From NCBI RefSeq assembly GCF_023516615.1, contig NZ_JAMGBF010000015.1:62001-126000 (forward strand): 64,000 nt of DNA, given 5' to 3'. A program made the translations under genes and the position numbers. Under the pieces are notes generated by a model that made no database searches, was not told the origin of the DNA, and was given only the letters and a program-made list of their open reading frames with translations. This document shows positions 36,688-45,426 of the stretch, in pieces. Within the stretch, counting starts at the first letter, position 1. Each line of letters opens with the position of its first letter. This DNA comes from Streptomyces panaciradicis. Its GTDB lineage: Bacteria; Actinomycetota; Actinomycetes; Streptomycetales; Streptomycetaceae.

Positions 36688-36781
36688 CTCGTCCCCCTTA
36701 CCGGGCGGGCCACCGCGTACCGCGTCCTCCCACTGTCCCGCAGCGCGCGCCGCCGTGTCCGGGACTCCGTGGCCTTTGTCC

Positions 36782-36820
36782 GGGACCGAACGGCCCCCTG
36801 CGGAGTGGGCCGTTGGGCCC
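36782..36820. promoter_or_regulatory. Pair of DevR-like palindromes
   Basis: GGGACCGAACGGCCCC (36782-36797) and GGGCCGTTGGGCCC (36807-36820) lie with centres 24 bp apart, upstream of the ArsR-like gene and beyond the galactanase terminator. The pattern GGG(A/C)C-N-G(G/T)CCC resembles DevR/DosR-type boxes. Confidence 0.35.
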
Positions 36821-36838
36821 GGCCCCGGGAATGCGGGC

Positions 36839-36872
36839 GGGGGCCCGGCCGCTCCCCTGCGACCGGGCCCCC
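36839..36872 (-). terminator. Terminator of the galactanase gene
   Basis: GGGGGCCCGG (36839-36848) pairs perfectly with CCGGGCCCCC (36863-36872), loop 14 bases, 10 bp past the galactanase stop. A very stable stem without a U-tract, typical of Streptomyces. Confidence 0.7.
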
Positions 36873-36882
36873 TCCACCAGGT

Positions 36883-38442
36883 TCAGCGGTGGCTGAACCA
36901 GCTCATGGCCGAGGTGGCCCTGTCGTTGTAGTCGAACAGGGCCTGGTTCTCCCAGCCGTTGCCGGAGGCGGGGTCGGCCGGGTCCCAGCCGTTGCCGGTG
37001 ACGGCGGTCCAGGTGGCCTCCCAGTAGAAGACGCCGAGGCCCTTGTTGCCGGGGACGGCCTCCACGATGTTCGCGACGGCGTTCATCCACGCCAGCTGGC
37101 CCGCCTGGGTGGCCGGATAGCCGGTGACCAGCTCGCCGGTGGTGTCGATCTGGTTCTCCAGCGAGTCGTCCTGGGCGAGGGTGAACGGGTAGGCCGTCTC
37201 GGCGACGTAGACCGGCTTGCCGTAGCGGGAGACGACGTCGTCCAGGGTGGTCTGGGCGGCGGCGAGCGAGCCGTGCCAGTACCCGTAGTAGGACAGGCCG
37301 ATCACGTCGTAGTTCACGCCGTACGTCCTGGCGTTGTCGAACCACCAGCGGACGGTGGAGTCGTCGCCGGCGTTGGCCAGGTGCAGGGCGACCTTGGTGG
37401 CGGAGGAGACCGCCTTGACGGCGCTGTAGCCGGAGTTGAGCAGGCCGGCGAGCTGCGCCCAGTTGTCGGTGGAGCCCTCGCTCCACAGCATGCCGCCGTT
37501 GATCTCGTTGCCGACCTGCACCATGTCGGCGGTGGTGCCCTGCGCCTTCAGCGCGTTCAGCACGTCGTACGTGTGGTTGTACACGTCCGTCTTGAGCTGA
37601 CCGTAGGTGTGGCCGGACCAGGCGGCCGGCTTGGTCTGCTTGCCCGGGTCGGCCCAGGCGTCCGAGTAGTGGAAGTCGACCAGCAGCTTCATGCCGGCCG
37701 CCTTGACGCGCTTGGCCATGGCCAGCACGCGGGCCTTGTCGTTGTAGCCGTCGGCCGGGTCGACCCAGACCTTCAGGCGGGCGTAGTTCATGCCGGCGTT
37801 CCCGAGGAGGGTGACCGCGTCCCCGGCGGTGCCGGAGCTCGTCCGGTAGACGCCCCCGAGGGCCTCGCTCTTGGCGAGGGAGGATATGTCGGCACCCTTG
37901 ATCGACAGTCCGGTCGATCCGGATGCGAAGGTCAGGTCGTCAATGTTGATCCAGTTACCGGCGTTCGCGTCACTGTTGATGCTGATGGTGCACTGGTTGT
38001 CGGTCACCTTGACCGACGTGACGACACGGACCCAGCTGCTGGTGGACACCGGCAGGTCGGTGCGCTGTGCGGAACCGCCGCAGTTCTTCAGGGCCAGGTA
38101 CGCGGCGTTCTGCCCGCCGCTGGAACGCACCCAGGCGGTGAGCGTGTAGCTGCCGTTGGCCAGGCCCGACAGGTACTGGTATGTCTCCACCTTGTAGGCG
38201 GACGCCGCGTAGTGGGACAGCCGGTAGCCGCCGCTGTGACCGCCGGACTCGGTGTACGAGGCGCCGGTGTCGCCGTACTCGGACCAGCCCGCGGGGGTGG
38301 CGACGCCCGCGCCGTCGGTCTCGAAGCCGCCGTTGGCGAGCGTGCTCGCCGCGTGCGCCGCGGTGGCGGGCAGGGCGATGAGGGCGAGCCCGGCCACGAG
38401 CGGCAGCAGCAGGGCCCTGAGGGTGCGTCTGGGATGGAACAT
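36883..38442 (-). CDS. Secreted arabinogalactan endo-beta-1,4-galactanase (GH53) with N-terminal CBM
   Basis: 519 aa. A signal peptide (1-31, ATAAHA-A) is followed by a beta-sandwich carbohydrate-binding module (about 33-173: NGGFETDGAG...WINIDDLTF) and a GH53 TIM barrel (about 178-519). The acid/base Glu313 is in MVQVGNEINGG and the nucleophile Glu415 in VYVAETAYP. It cuts galactan chains outside the cell to galacto-oligosaccharides. It follows the GH42 beta-galactosidase gene after 129 bp containing three hairpins and ends at a strong terminator. Confidence 0.92.
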   Translation of the reverse strand: MFHPRRTLRALLLPLVAGLALIALPATAAHAASTLANGGFETDGAGVATPAGWSEYGDTGASYTESGGHSGGYRLSHYAASAYKVETYQYLSGLANGSYTLTAWVRSSGGQNAAYLALKNCGGSAQRTDLPVSTSSWVRVVTSVKVTDNQCTISINSDANAGNWINIDDLTFASGSTGLSIKGADISSLAKSEALGGVYRTSSGTAGDAVTLLGNAGMNYARLKVWVDPADGYNDKARVLAMAKRVKAAGMKLLVDFHYSDAWADPGKQTKPAAWSGHTYGQLKTDVYNHTYDVLNALKAQGTTADMVQVGNEINGGMLWSEGSTDNWAQLAGLLNSGYSAVKAVSSATKVALHLANAGDDSTVRWWFDNARTYGVNYDVIGLSYYGYWHGSLAAAQTTLDDVVSRYGKPVYVAETAYPFTLAQDDSLENQIDTTGELVTGYPATQAGQLAWMNAVANIVEAVPGNKGLGVFYWEATWTAVTGNGWDPADPASGNGWENQALFDYNDRATSAMSWFSHR

Positions 38443-38468
38443 CGTCGTCCGTCGTCCCTTCGACGAAT

Positions 38469-38518
38469 GGGGATGGGAATCCCCTCCGGTGGAGGTGCCC
38501 CTCCGGTGGCGCCCGGAG
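38469..38518 (-). other. Three successive hairpins between beta-galactosidase and galactanase genes
   Basis: GGGGAT-GGGA-ATCCCC (38469-38484), CCTCC-GGT-GGAGG (38483-38495) and CTCCGG-TGGCGC-CCGGAG (38501-38518) follow one another in the 129-bp gap. They may stabilise or process the mRNA so that the secreted enzyme is made in a different amount from the intracellular one. The first two share bases and cannot form together. Confidence 0.45.
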
Positions 38519-38571
38519 GAGAGCCCCTCCGCCCGCGGCTCTCGTGGCACACACGGGCGGAGGGAGTCGGC

Positions 38572-40593
38572 TCAGCCGTCGAGTCGTACGACCCGCACGG
38601 CTCCCGCGGGCACTTCCAGACGGCCCGCGGCGCGTTCGCCGGTGAGCAGCTCGGTGCCGTGCGCCTCCAGTGGCACCTTGGCGTCCGTGGCGGTGTGGTT
38701 GATCGCGAAGAGGTAGCTGCCCGAGTCGCCGGTGCGGCGTACCACCTCGACGTCGCGGGGCAGGTCGGCGCGCGCCGCGACACCGGCGTCCTCGACGGCC
38801 CGGCCGAGCAGGGCGTCCAGCCCCTCGGGGGTGAGGCGGGTGGAGACGTACCAGGCGGTGCCCGCGCCGAGACGGTGGCGGGTGACGGCCGGGTGGCCCG
38901 CGGTCAGGCCGTCGGCGTACGTCCACACGGTCTCCGCGCCGCGCGGCACGACGAACTCCGTCCACACGTCGCCGGCGAGTTCGGAGCCGTCCGGGCCCGT
39001 CACGCGCACCGCCTGCCCGGGCAGCAGCGGCGAGAACTCCTCCACGGTCAGACCGAGCACGTCCCGCAGCGCTCCGGGCAAGGCGCCCTCGTGGACCCCG
39101 TCGTGCTCGTCGACGATGCCGGAGAAGTACGACACCACGAGGGTGCCGCCGTTCTCGACGTACTCCCGGAGGTTGTTCCCGGCCGCCTCCGTCATCAGGT
39201 ACAGGGCGGGCACGACGACAAGGGGATATCTCGACAAGTCGGCTTCCGGGTGGGCGAAGTCGACGGTGAGGTGGTGGTCGTAGAGGGCCTCGTAGAAGGC
39301 GTCGGCGCGTTCGCGCGCGTCGTGGTCCTCGCTGGGGCGCCATTCGAGGGTCTGCGCCCACCAGGAGTGCCAGTCCCACAGGACGGCCACGTCGGCCTCG
39401 GTGCGGGTGCCGCGGACCGTGCCGAGCGAGTCGAGGGCCGCGCCGAGTTCGACGACCTCGCGCCACACGCGCGTGTCGGTGCCGCCGTGCGGGACCATCG
39501 CCGAGTGGAACTTCTCGGCGCCGCGCCGGGACTGGCGCCACTGGAAGAACATCGCGCCGTCGGAGCCGCGGGCCACGTGCGCCAGGGAGTTGCGGGCCAT
39601 CTGGCCCGGCGCCTTGGCGGGGTTGCGGGGCTGCCAGTTGACGCCCGAGGTGGAGTGTTCGAGCAGCAGCCAGGGGGCGCCGCCGGCCACGGAGCGGGTG
39701 AGGTCGGCGGCCATGGCGAGGTTGACGTGGGTGCGCCGGCCGTCGGTGATCAGGTAGTGGTCGTTGGTGACGATGTCGACCTCGCGGCCCCAGGCCCAGT
39801 AGTCGACGGAGTCGCACTGGCTGAGGGCGGTCATGAAGTTCGTGGTGACCGGCACGCCCGGCGACAGACGGTGCAGGATGTCCCGCTCCATCAGGAAGTT
39901 CTCGCGCATGGTGGCGTCGGCGAAGCGCTTGTAGTCCAGCGCCTGGGCCGGGTTGACGGCCGTCGGGGTGGCACTCGGCGGCCCGATCTCCTCGAACCCG
40001 GTGTAGCGCTGGCCCCAGAAGGCCGTGCCCCACGCGTCATTCACGGCTTCGACGCTGCCGTACGACGCCTGAAGCCAGCGCCGGAAGTGGGCGGCGCAGG
40101 AGTCGCAGTAGCAGGCCGAGACCGGGACGCCGTACTCGTTGTGCACGTGCCACATCGCCACGGCCGGGTGGTCGCCGTAGCGCTCGGCGAGCCGGGTGGT
40201 GATGGCGGCGGCGGCCGCGCGGTAGTCGGTGTTGCTGTGACAGATGGCGGCGCGGGAGCCGAACGCGAAGCGCACGCCCTCGCGGCTGACCGGCAGCGCC
40301 TCGGGATGGGCCCGGTAGAACCACGCGGGCGGGCAGACGGTGGGGGTGCCCAGGTCGACGCGGATGCCGCCCGCGTGCAGCAGGTCCAGGACCCGGTCCA
40401 GCCAGCCGAAGTCGTACGTGCCGGGTGAGGGTTCCAGCAGCGCCCAGGAGAAGATCCCGACGCTCACCATGCTGACGCCGGCCTCGCGCATCAGCCGGAC
40501 GTCCTCCTGCCACACGCTCTCCGGCCACTGCTCGGGGTTGTAGTCCCCACCGAAGGCGAGCCTGGTGAGGCCCCTGGGGCTGTTCTCCGGCAT
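38572..40593 (-). CDS. Beta-galactosidase, GH42 family
   Basis: 673 aa, cytoplasmic. The TIM barrel (1-390) has acid/base Glu153 in MWHVHNEYG and nucleophile Glu312 in WLLLEHSTSG. The zinc site cysteines are Cys118 and Cys161, Cys163, Cys166 (ACYCDSC). The trimerisation domain (about 390-590) and a C-terminal beta domain follow. It releases galactose from imported galacto-oligosaccharides. GGGAGAG precedes the ATG at 40593. It is divergent from the sugar ABC operon across a 231-bp promoter region and precedes the galactanase gene. Confidence 0.92.
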   Translation of the reverse strand: MPENSPRGLTRLAFGGDYNPEQWPESVWQEDVRLMREAGVSMVSVGIFSWALLEPSPGTYDFGWLDRVLDLLHAGGIRVDLGTPTVCPPAWFYRAHPEALPVSREGVRFAFGSRAAICHSNTDYRAAAAAITTRLAERYGDHPAVAMWHVHNEYGVPVSACYCDSCAAHFRRWLQASYGSVEAVNDAWGTAFWGQRYTGFEEIGPPSATPTAVNPAQALDYKRFADATMRENFLMERDILHRLSPGVPVTTNFMTALSQCDSVDYWAWGREVDIVTNDHYLITDGRRTHVNLAMAADLTRSVAGGAPWLLLEHSTSGVNWQPRNPAKAPGQMARNSLAHVARGSDGAMFFQWRQSRRGAEKFHSAMVPHGGTDTRVWREVVELGAALDSLGTVRGTRTEADVAVLWDWHSWWAQTLEWRPSEDHDARERADAFYEALYDHHLTVDFAHPEADLSRYPLVVVPALYLMTEAAGNNLREYVENGGTLVVSYFSGIVDEHDGVHEGALPGALRDVLGLTVEEFSPLLPGQAVRVTGPDGSELAGDVWTEFVVPRGAETVWTYADGLTAGHPAVTRHRLGAGTAWYVSTRLTPEGLDALLGRAVEDAGVAARADLPRDVEVVRRTGDSGSYLFAINHTATDAKVPLEAHGTELLTGERAAGRLEVPAGAVRVVRLDG

Positions 40594-40681
40594 GGATCTC
40601 TCCCGAATCGGTCGATCATTTGGGAACGTGCACACACATCTTTGGCGGTGCGAGCCCAACATAACCGCACAGCAACAACCA

Positions 40682-40724
40682 TTGACAAGTGTCCGGGATG
40701 TTTCTCTACTGTGAACGCTCACAG
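40682..40724 (+). promoter_or_regulatory. Promoter and LacI-type operator of the galactan ABC operon
   Basis: TTGACA (40682-40687), 17-bp spacer, TCTACT (40705-40710) form a good sigma-70-type promoter. The palindrome CTGTGAACGCTCACAG (40709-40724; 14 of 16 positions symmetric) overlaps the -10 end and the start point, the usual place for a LacI-family operator. The matching regulator is the last gene of the operon. A weaker minus-strand promoter for the beta-galactosidase gene (TTGTCA-N18-TTATGT, about 40690-40660) may share the operator. Confidence 0.75.
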
Positions 40725-40824
40725 AGCAGCATCACAGGTCCTCGCCACGGGCGGGGGCCCGGCTCATGTCATTCGCATGGCACGTTCCCGCAGCAGGCGG
40801 GGACCCAGGTCAGGGGAGAGACCC

Positions 40825-42156
40825 ATGCCCAACGCGCAGCGCCGCCGTCTCGTCGTCAGAAGTGCAGCGTCCGCCCTCGCCGTCGCCCTCGGCGCCTCCG
40901 CACTCGCCGCCTGCGGTTCGTCCGGCGGCGACAGCAAGGCCGAGTCCGGTCCGGTCTCGCTGACGTACTGGACCTGGACGCCCGGCATGGACAAGGTCGT
41001 GGACCTGTGGAACAAGGGTCCGGGCAAGAAGGACCAGATCACGGTCACCGTGAAGAAGCAGGCGTCCGGCGACTCGCTGGTCACGAAGATCCTCACCGCC
41101 CACAAGGCGAAGAAGGCGCCGGACCTGGTGCAGGCCGAGTACCAGGCGCTTCCGACGCTGGTCAGCAATGACGCGCTGGCCGACATAGCGAAGGAGACCG
41201 GCGACGCCAAGGGCAGGTTCGCCGCCGGCGTCTGGCAGCAGACCACGCTGGGCACGGACGCGGTGTACGCGATCCCGCAGGACATCGGGCCGATGATGTT
41301 CTACTACCGCGCCGACCTGTTCAAGAAGTACGGCCTGAAGGTCCCGACGACCTGGGACGAGTTCGCGCAGGTCGCCCGGCAGCTGAAGAAGAAGGCCCCG
41401 GACAAGGACCTGACCACCTTCTCCGCCAACGACTCGGGTCTGTTCGCGGGCCTCGCCCAGCAGGCCGGCGCCAAGTGGTGGACGACCTCCGGCGACAAGT
41501 GGAAGGTCGCCATCGACGACGCGGCGACGCAGAAGGTCGCGAAGTTCTGGGGCGATCTGGTCAAGGAGGGCGCCGTCGACAACCAGCCGATGTACACCCC
41601 GGCCTGGAACAAGGCGCTCAACACCGGCAAGCAGATCGCCTGGGTCTCCGCCGTGTGGGCGCCGGGCACGCTGACCACGGCCGCGCCCGACACCAAGGGC
41701 AAGTGGGCCATGGCCCCGCTCCCCCAGTGGTCCACCGGCCAGGACGTCACCGGCAGCTGGGGCGGGTCCTCCACGGCCGTCACCACGGACTCCGCCCACA
41801 AGGAGGCCGCCGCGAAGTTCGCCGCCTGGCTGAACACCGACGGCTCCGCGCTCCAGGCGCTGGCCAAGGAGAGCGGCATCTACCCGGCCGCCACCAACGC
41901 CCAGACCAGCGGCGCCTTCGCCACTCCCCCGGCGTACTTCGCCAACCAGCCGGACTTCTACACCAAGGCCGCCGAGATCGCGAAGACCACCGCGCCCTCG
42001 GCCTGGGGCCCGAACGTGAACGTCGCCTACACCACCTTCAACGACGCCTTCGGCGCCGCCGCCAAGAACAAGTCGGACTTCGTCGCCGCCCTCAACACGA
42101 TGCAGGAGGCCACGGTCGCCGACCTGAAGAAGCAGGGCTTCGGGGTCTCCCGGTGA
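40825..42156 (+). CDS. Sugar ABC transporter substrate-binding lipoprotein
   Basis: 443 aa. The lipobox LAAC (Cys30) follows a signal helix (RRRLVVRSAASALAVALGASA). The mature protein is a cluster-B oligosaccharide-binding fold: SLTYWTWTPGMDKVVDLWN, YAIPQDIGPMMFYYRADLF and VTGSWGGSSTAVTTDSAHKEAAAKFAAWL. The galactanase and beta-galactosidase next door indicate galacto-oligosaccharides as ligand. AGGGGAGAG lies 6 bases before the ATG. It ends in a 4-bp overlap with the first permease. Confidence 0.9.
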   Translation: MPNAQRRRLVVRSAASALAVALGASALAACGSSGGDSKAESGPVSLTYWTWTPGMDKVVDLWNKGPGKKDQITVTVKKQASGDSLVTKILTAHKAKKAPDLVQAEYQALPTLVSNDALADIAKETGDAKGRFAAGVWQQTTLGTDAVYAIPQDIGPMMFYYRADLFKKYGLKVPTTWDEFAQVARQLKKKAPDKDLTTFSANDSGLFAGLAQQAGAKWWTTSGDKWKVAIDDAATQKVAKFWGDLVKEGAVDNQPMYTPAWNKALNTGKQIAWVSAVWAPGTLTTAAPDTKGKWAMAPLPQWSTGQDVTGSWGGSSTAVTTDSAHKEAAAKFAAWLNTDGSALQALAKESGIYPAATNAQTSGAFATPPAYFANQPDFYTKAAEIAKTTAPSAWGPNVNVAYTTFNDAFGAAAKNKSDFVAALNTMQEATVADLKKQGFGVSR

Positions 42157-43079
42157 CCAGCGCCGCCCGCCGCAGGCCGTACGGGGTCAAGGGGGCCCCG
42201 TACGGTTTCCTGATCCCCGCGACGATCCTCTTCGCCCTGTTCTTCGCGCTGCCCATCGGCTACGCCGTCTATCTCAGCTTCCGCAAGGTGCACGTCTCCG
42301 GACTGGGCCTGGGGTCGGGGGCCCGTAAAGAGGTCTGGGCGGGGGTGGAGAACTACACCGACGCCCTGACCGACAGCGAGCTGACGCACGGGGCGCTGCG
42401 CGTGCTGGGCTACGGCTGCATCGTCGTCCCCGTGATGCTCGGCCTCGCACTGCTCTTCGCGCTGATGCTCGACTCCGAGAGAGTGCGCCTCGCGCCCTTC
42501 ACCCGGCTCGCGATCTTCCTGCCGTACGCCGTCCCCGGTGTCGTCGCGGCGCTGATGTGGGGCTTCCTGTACCTGCCGGACGTCAGCCCGTTCTACTACG
42601 TGCTCGAAAAGCTCCACCTGCCGCAGCCGGACCTCCTCGACGGCGGTCCGCTCTACCTCGCCATGTCCAACATCGCGGTGTGGGGCGGCACCGGCTTCAA
42701 CATGATCGTCATCTACACCTCGCTGCGGTCGATCCCGGCCGAGGTGTACGAGGCGGCGCGGCTGGACGGGGCCACCCCGCTGCAGACCGCGCTGCGCATC
42801 AAGATCCCGATGGTGGCGCCGTCGCTGGTGCTGACCTTCTTCTTCTCGATCATCGCCACGCTCCAGGTGTTCAACGAGCCGACGACCCTCAAGCCGCTCA
42901 CCAACTCCCTGCCCCTGACCTGGAGTCCGCTGATGACCGTCTACCAGGACGCGTTCCGCAAGGGCGACATCTACCAGGCCGCCGCCGAGGCCGTGATCAT
43001 CGCCGTCGTGACGCTGGTGATGTCCTTCGGCTTCCTGCGGGCCGCGAACCGCCGCCAGAAGCAGGAGGCCACGCGATGA
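42153..43079 (+). CDS. Sugar ABC transporter permease (MalF type)
   Basis: 308 aa, six membrane helices, starting at a GTG that overlaps the previous stop (GTGA). The EAA loop EVYEAARLDGATPLQTALRIKIPMV (about 195-220), which docks with the ATPase, is intact. No ATPase gene is present, so the complex probably uses the shared MsiK-type ATPase known from Streptomyces. It overlaps the next permease by 4 bp. Confidence 0.9.
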   Translation: MTSAARRRPYGVKGAPYGFLIPATILFALFFALPIGYAVYLSFRKVHVSGLGLGSGARKEVWAGVENYTDALTDSELTHGALRVLGYGCIVVPVMLGLALLFALMLDSERVRLAPFTRLAIFLPYAVPGVVAALMWGFLYLPDVSPFYYVLEKLHLPQPDLLDGGPLYLAMSNIAVWGGTGFNMIVIYTSLRSIPAEVYEAARLDGATPLQTALRIKIPMVAPSLVLTFFFSIIATLQVFNEPTTLKPLTNSLPLTWSPLMTVYQDAFRKGDIYQAAAEAVIIAVVTLVMSFGFLRAANRRQKQEATR

Positions 43080-43981
43080 GTTCCCTCGCCGTCCGGGAGG
43101 CCCCGCCGGCCGCGGGCACCACCGGCGCCATCCGGAACCGGCCGCCCCTGCGCCGCCGTATCGCCCTGGTCCCCACGCTCACCCTGGTGCTGGGCGCGGT
43201 CTACACACTGCTGCCGGTGGCGTGGGTGGTCGTCGCGTCCACGAAGTCGGGCAGTGAGCTGTTCTCCACGTTCACCTTCCTGCCCGGCACCGGCTTCGCC
43301 GACAACATCCGGCAGCTCGACGCCTACCGCGACGGCGTGTACTGGACGTGGATGGGCAACTCCGCCCTGTATGCCGGTCTGGGCGCCCTGCTGTCGACGT
43401 GCGTGTCGGCGCTCAGCGGCTACGCGCTCGCGATCTACCGCTTCCGCGGCCGCGAGGCCCTCTTCAACATCCTGCTCGCGGGCGTCCTCATGCCACCGAT
43501 CATCCTCGCGGTCCCGCAGTACCTGCTGCTGGCCAAGGCGGACCTCACCGACTCCTACCTGTCGGTGCTGCTGCCGCAGATCCTCTCCCCCTACGGCGTC
43601 TACCTGGCGCGGATCTACGCCTCCGCCGCCGTGCCCACGGACGTGGTGGAGGCAGGGCGGATGGACGGCGCCGGCGAGTGGCGGATCTTCACCCGGGTCG
43701 CGCTGCCGATGATGGTGCCGGGCCTGGTGACGGTGTTCCTGTTCCAGTTCGTGGCCGTGTGGAACAACTTCCTGCTGCCGTACATCATGCTCAGCGACGA
43801 CGAGAAGTTCCCGATCACGCTGGGTCTGTACACGCTGCTGGAGCAGGGCTCCAACCAGCCCGCGCTGTACACGCTGGTGATCACGGGCGCGTTCCTCGCG
43901 GTGCTCCCGCTCATCGCGCTCTTCCTGGTCATCCAGCGCTTCTGGAGCCTCGATCTGCTCTCCGGGGCCGTAAAGTCATGA
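43076..43981 (+). CDS. Sugar ABC transporter permease (MalG type)
   Basis: 301 aa, six membrane helices after a 25-residue tail. The EAA loop is DVVEAGRMDGAGEWRIFTRVALPMM. It pairs with the preceding permease. Both ends overlap neighbours by 4 bp (ATGA), so the substrate-binding protein, two permeases and regulator form one tightly coupled operon. Confidence 0.9.
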   Translation: MSSLAVREAPPAAGTTGAIRNRPPLRRRIALVPTLTLVLGAVYTLLPVAWVVVASTKSGSELFSTFTFLPGTGFADNIRQLDAYRDGVYWTWMGNSALYAGLGALLSTCVSALSGYALAIYRFRGREALFNILLAGVLMPPIILAVPQYLLLAKADLTDSYLSVLLPQILSPYGVYLARIYASAAVPTDVVEAGRMDGAGEWRIFTRVALPMMVPGLVTVFLFQFVAVWNNFLLPYIMLSDDEKFPITLGLYTLLEQGSNQPALYTLVITGAFLAVLPLIALFLVIQRFWSLDLLSGAVKS

Positions 43982-45009
43982 CCATGAGCAACACGGGGGG
44001 CCGACGCAGACCGCCGACGATCCACGACGTGGCGCGCGAGGCCGGTGTCTCACGGGGCACCGTCTCGCGGGTGCTCAACGGCGGGCACTACGTCAGCCCG
44101 GCCGCGGCGGAGGCGGTCAACGCGGCGATCCGCAAGACGGGCTACGTCGTCAACCGGCACGCCCGCTCACTGATCACCGGACGTTCCGACTCCGTCGGCT
44201 TCCTGCTGACGGAGCCTCAGGAGCGGTTCTTCGAGGACCCGAACTTCAACGTCCTGCTCAGCGGCTGCACGCAGGCGCTGGCGGCGCACGACATGCCACT
44301 GCTGCTGATGCTGGCGGGCACCAAGGACGAACGGCGGCGCATCACGCGCTACATCACCGCCGGCCATGTCGACGGGGTGCTGCTGGTCTCCAGCCACTCC
44401 GGCGACCCGGTCGCGGAGGAACTGCGCAAGGCGGGGGTGCCCCTCGTGCAGTGCGGCAAGCCCATGGGGCCCGGCTCCAAGGTCAGTTACGTCGCCGCCG
44501 ACGACCGGGACGGCGCCCGGGACATGGTGCGCCATCTGCTGTCCCTGGGCCGTCGCCGCATCGGCATGGTGACCGGTCCGCTGGACCTGCCGGGCGGCGT
44601 CGACCGCCTCGCCGGCTACAAGGAGGTGCTCGGGGAGGCGGGCATCGACATCGACGACCGGCTCGTCGTCTCCGGCGACTACAGCCGGGCCAGCGGCGAG
44701 GCGGGCGCCGAACGGCTGCTGGCGCAGGCCCCCGACATGGACGCCGTGTTCGTCGCCTCCGACCTGATGGCGCAGGGCGCGCTGACCGCGCTGGCCCGCG
44801 CCGGGCGCCGGGTCCCCGAGGACGTGGCCGTGGGCGGCTTCGACGACTCCGTCGCGGCGGTGGAGGCCACCCCCGCCCTCACCACCATCCGGCAGCCCTA
44901 CGACCGCATCAGCGCCGAGATGGTGCGGGTGCTGCTCGCGCAGATCGGCGGCGAGGACGCGGCGGCGGTGATCCTCCCGACGGAGCTGGTCAAGCGGGAC
45001 TCGACGTAG
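43978..45009 (+). CDS. LacI-family repressor of the galactan locus
   Basis: 343 aa. The headpiece (about 13-62) has PTIHDVAREAGVSRGTVSRVLNGG and the hinge helix VVNRHARSLITGRSD. The periplasmic-binding-protein-like core (70-335) follows, with VAVGGFDDSVAAVEATPALTTI near the end. It probably represses the locus until a galacto-oligosaccharide or galactose binds. The likely site is CTGTGAACGCTCACAG at 40709-40724. The start at 43978 overlaps the permease stop; a second ATG at 43984 is possible. Confidence 0.88.
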   Translation: MTMSNTGGRRRPPTIHDVAREAGVSRGTVSRVLNGGHYVSPAAAEAVNAAIRKTGYVVNRHARSLITGRSDSVGFLLTEPQERFFEDPNFNVLLSGCTQALAAHDMPLLLMLAGTKDERRRITRYITAGHVDGVLLVSSHSGDPVAEELRKAGVPLVQCGKPMGPGSKVSYVAADDRDGARDMVRHLLSLGRRRIGMVTGPLDLPGGVDRLAGYKEVLGEAGIDIDDRLVVSGDYSRASGEAGAERLLAQAPDMDAVFVASDLMAQGALTALARAGRRVPEDVAVGGFDDSVAAVEATPALTTIRQPYDRISAEMVRVLLAQIGGEDAAAVILPTELVKRDST

Positions 45010-45426
45010 CGTCAGGCCCGGGCGCCCGCCGCCGGCGCCTTCGTGGGGCTGCTGACGGTCCGCCAATGGAGCGGTGCGGCGGCCGGGATCGCGGAGCCGC
45101 GCGGGGTCACCCGGCGCCGGATCGTGGCGCCGTCCCGGGACCAGCGGACTGGCTGGTGCGCGCGCACCTGTCCGCGGCGGCCGCCTTCACTCGCCCGGAC
45201 CGGCGAGGAGGCTCTCGCACCCCGGCCGGCGACGCTCGCCGACGACCTCGGGGCGGGGCGCCGGCGCGCCCGGCACGTCGGCCCGCTCGCCCTCGGCGGA
45301 CCTCCCGGTGGCGGATGGCCGGATCGCAGCCGGTCAGGATTGGAGAAGCCATGCCCCGCTCCCCCGCTCTAGCGTGACATCACCGACGAAAACCGTCGGT
45401 TCCACCACCGAGCCGAGGAGCATCCC
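45010..45426. other. 417-bp gap without a supportable gene
   Basis: Short open frames exist on both strands but all are Arg/Gly/Pro-rich, lack ribosome-binding sites and show no recognisable domain. A GGCGCC...GGCGCC stem (about 45021-45039) just past the LacI stop may be its terminator. The stretch from 45330 to 45426 should hold the promoter of the VOC gene; GAGGAGC precedes its ATG. The region could be a decayed gene. Confidence 0.4.

Noticed and set aside
36217..40428. Very long plus-strand open frame (about 1400 codons)
   Set aside because: It lies antisense to the GH53 and GH42 genes, is Gly/Val/Arg-rich without domains, and results from codon bias of high-GC genes on the other strand.
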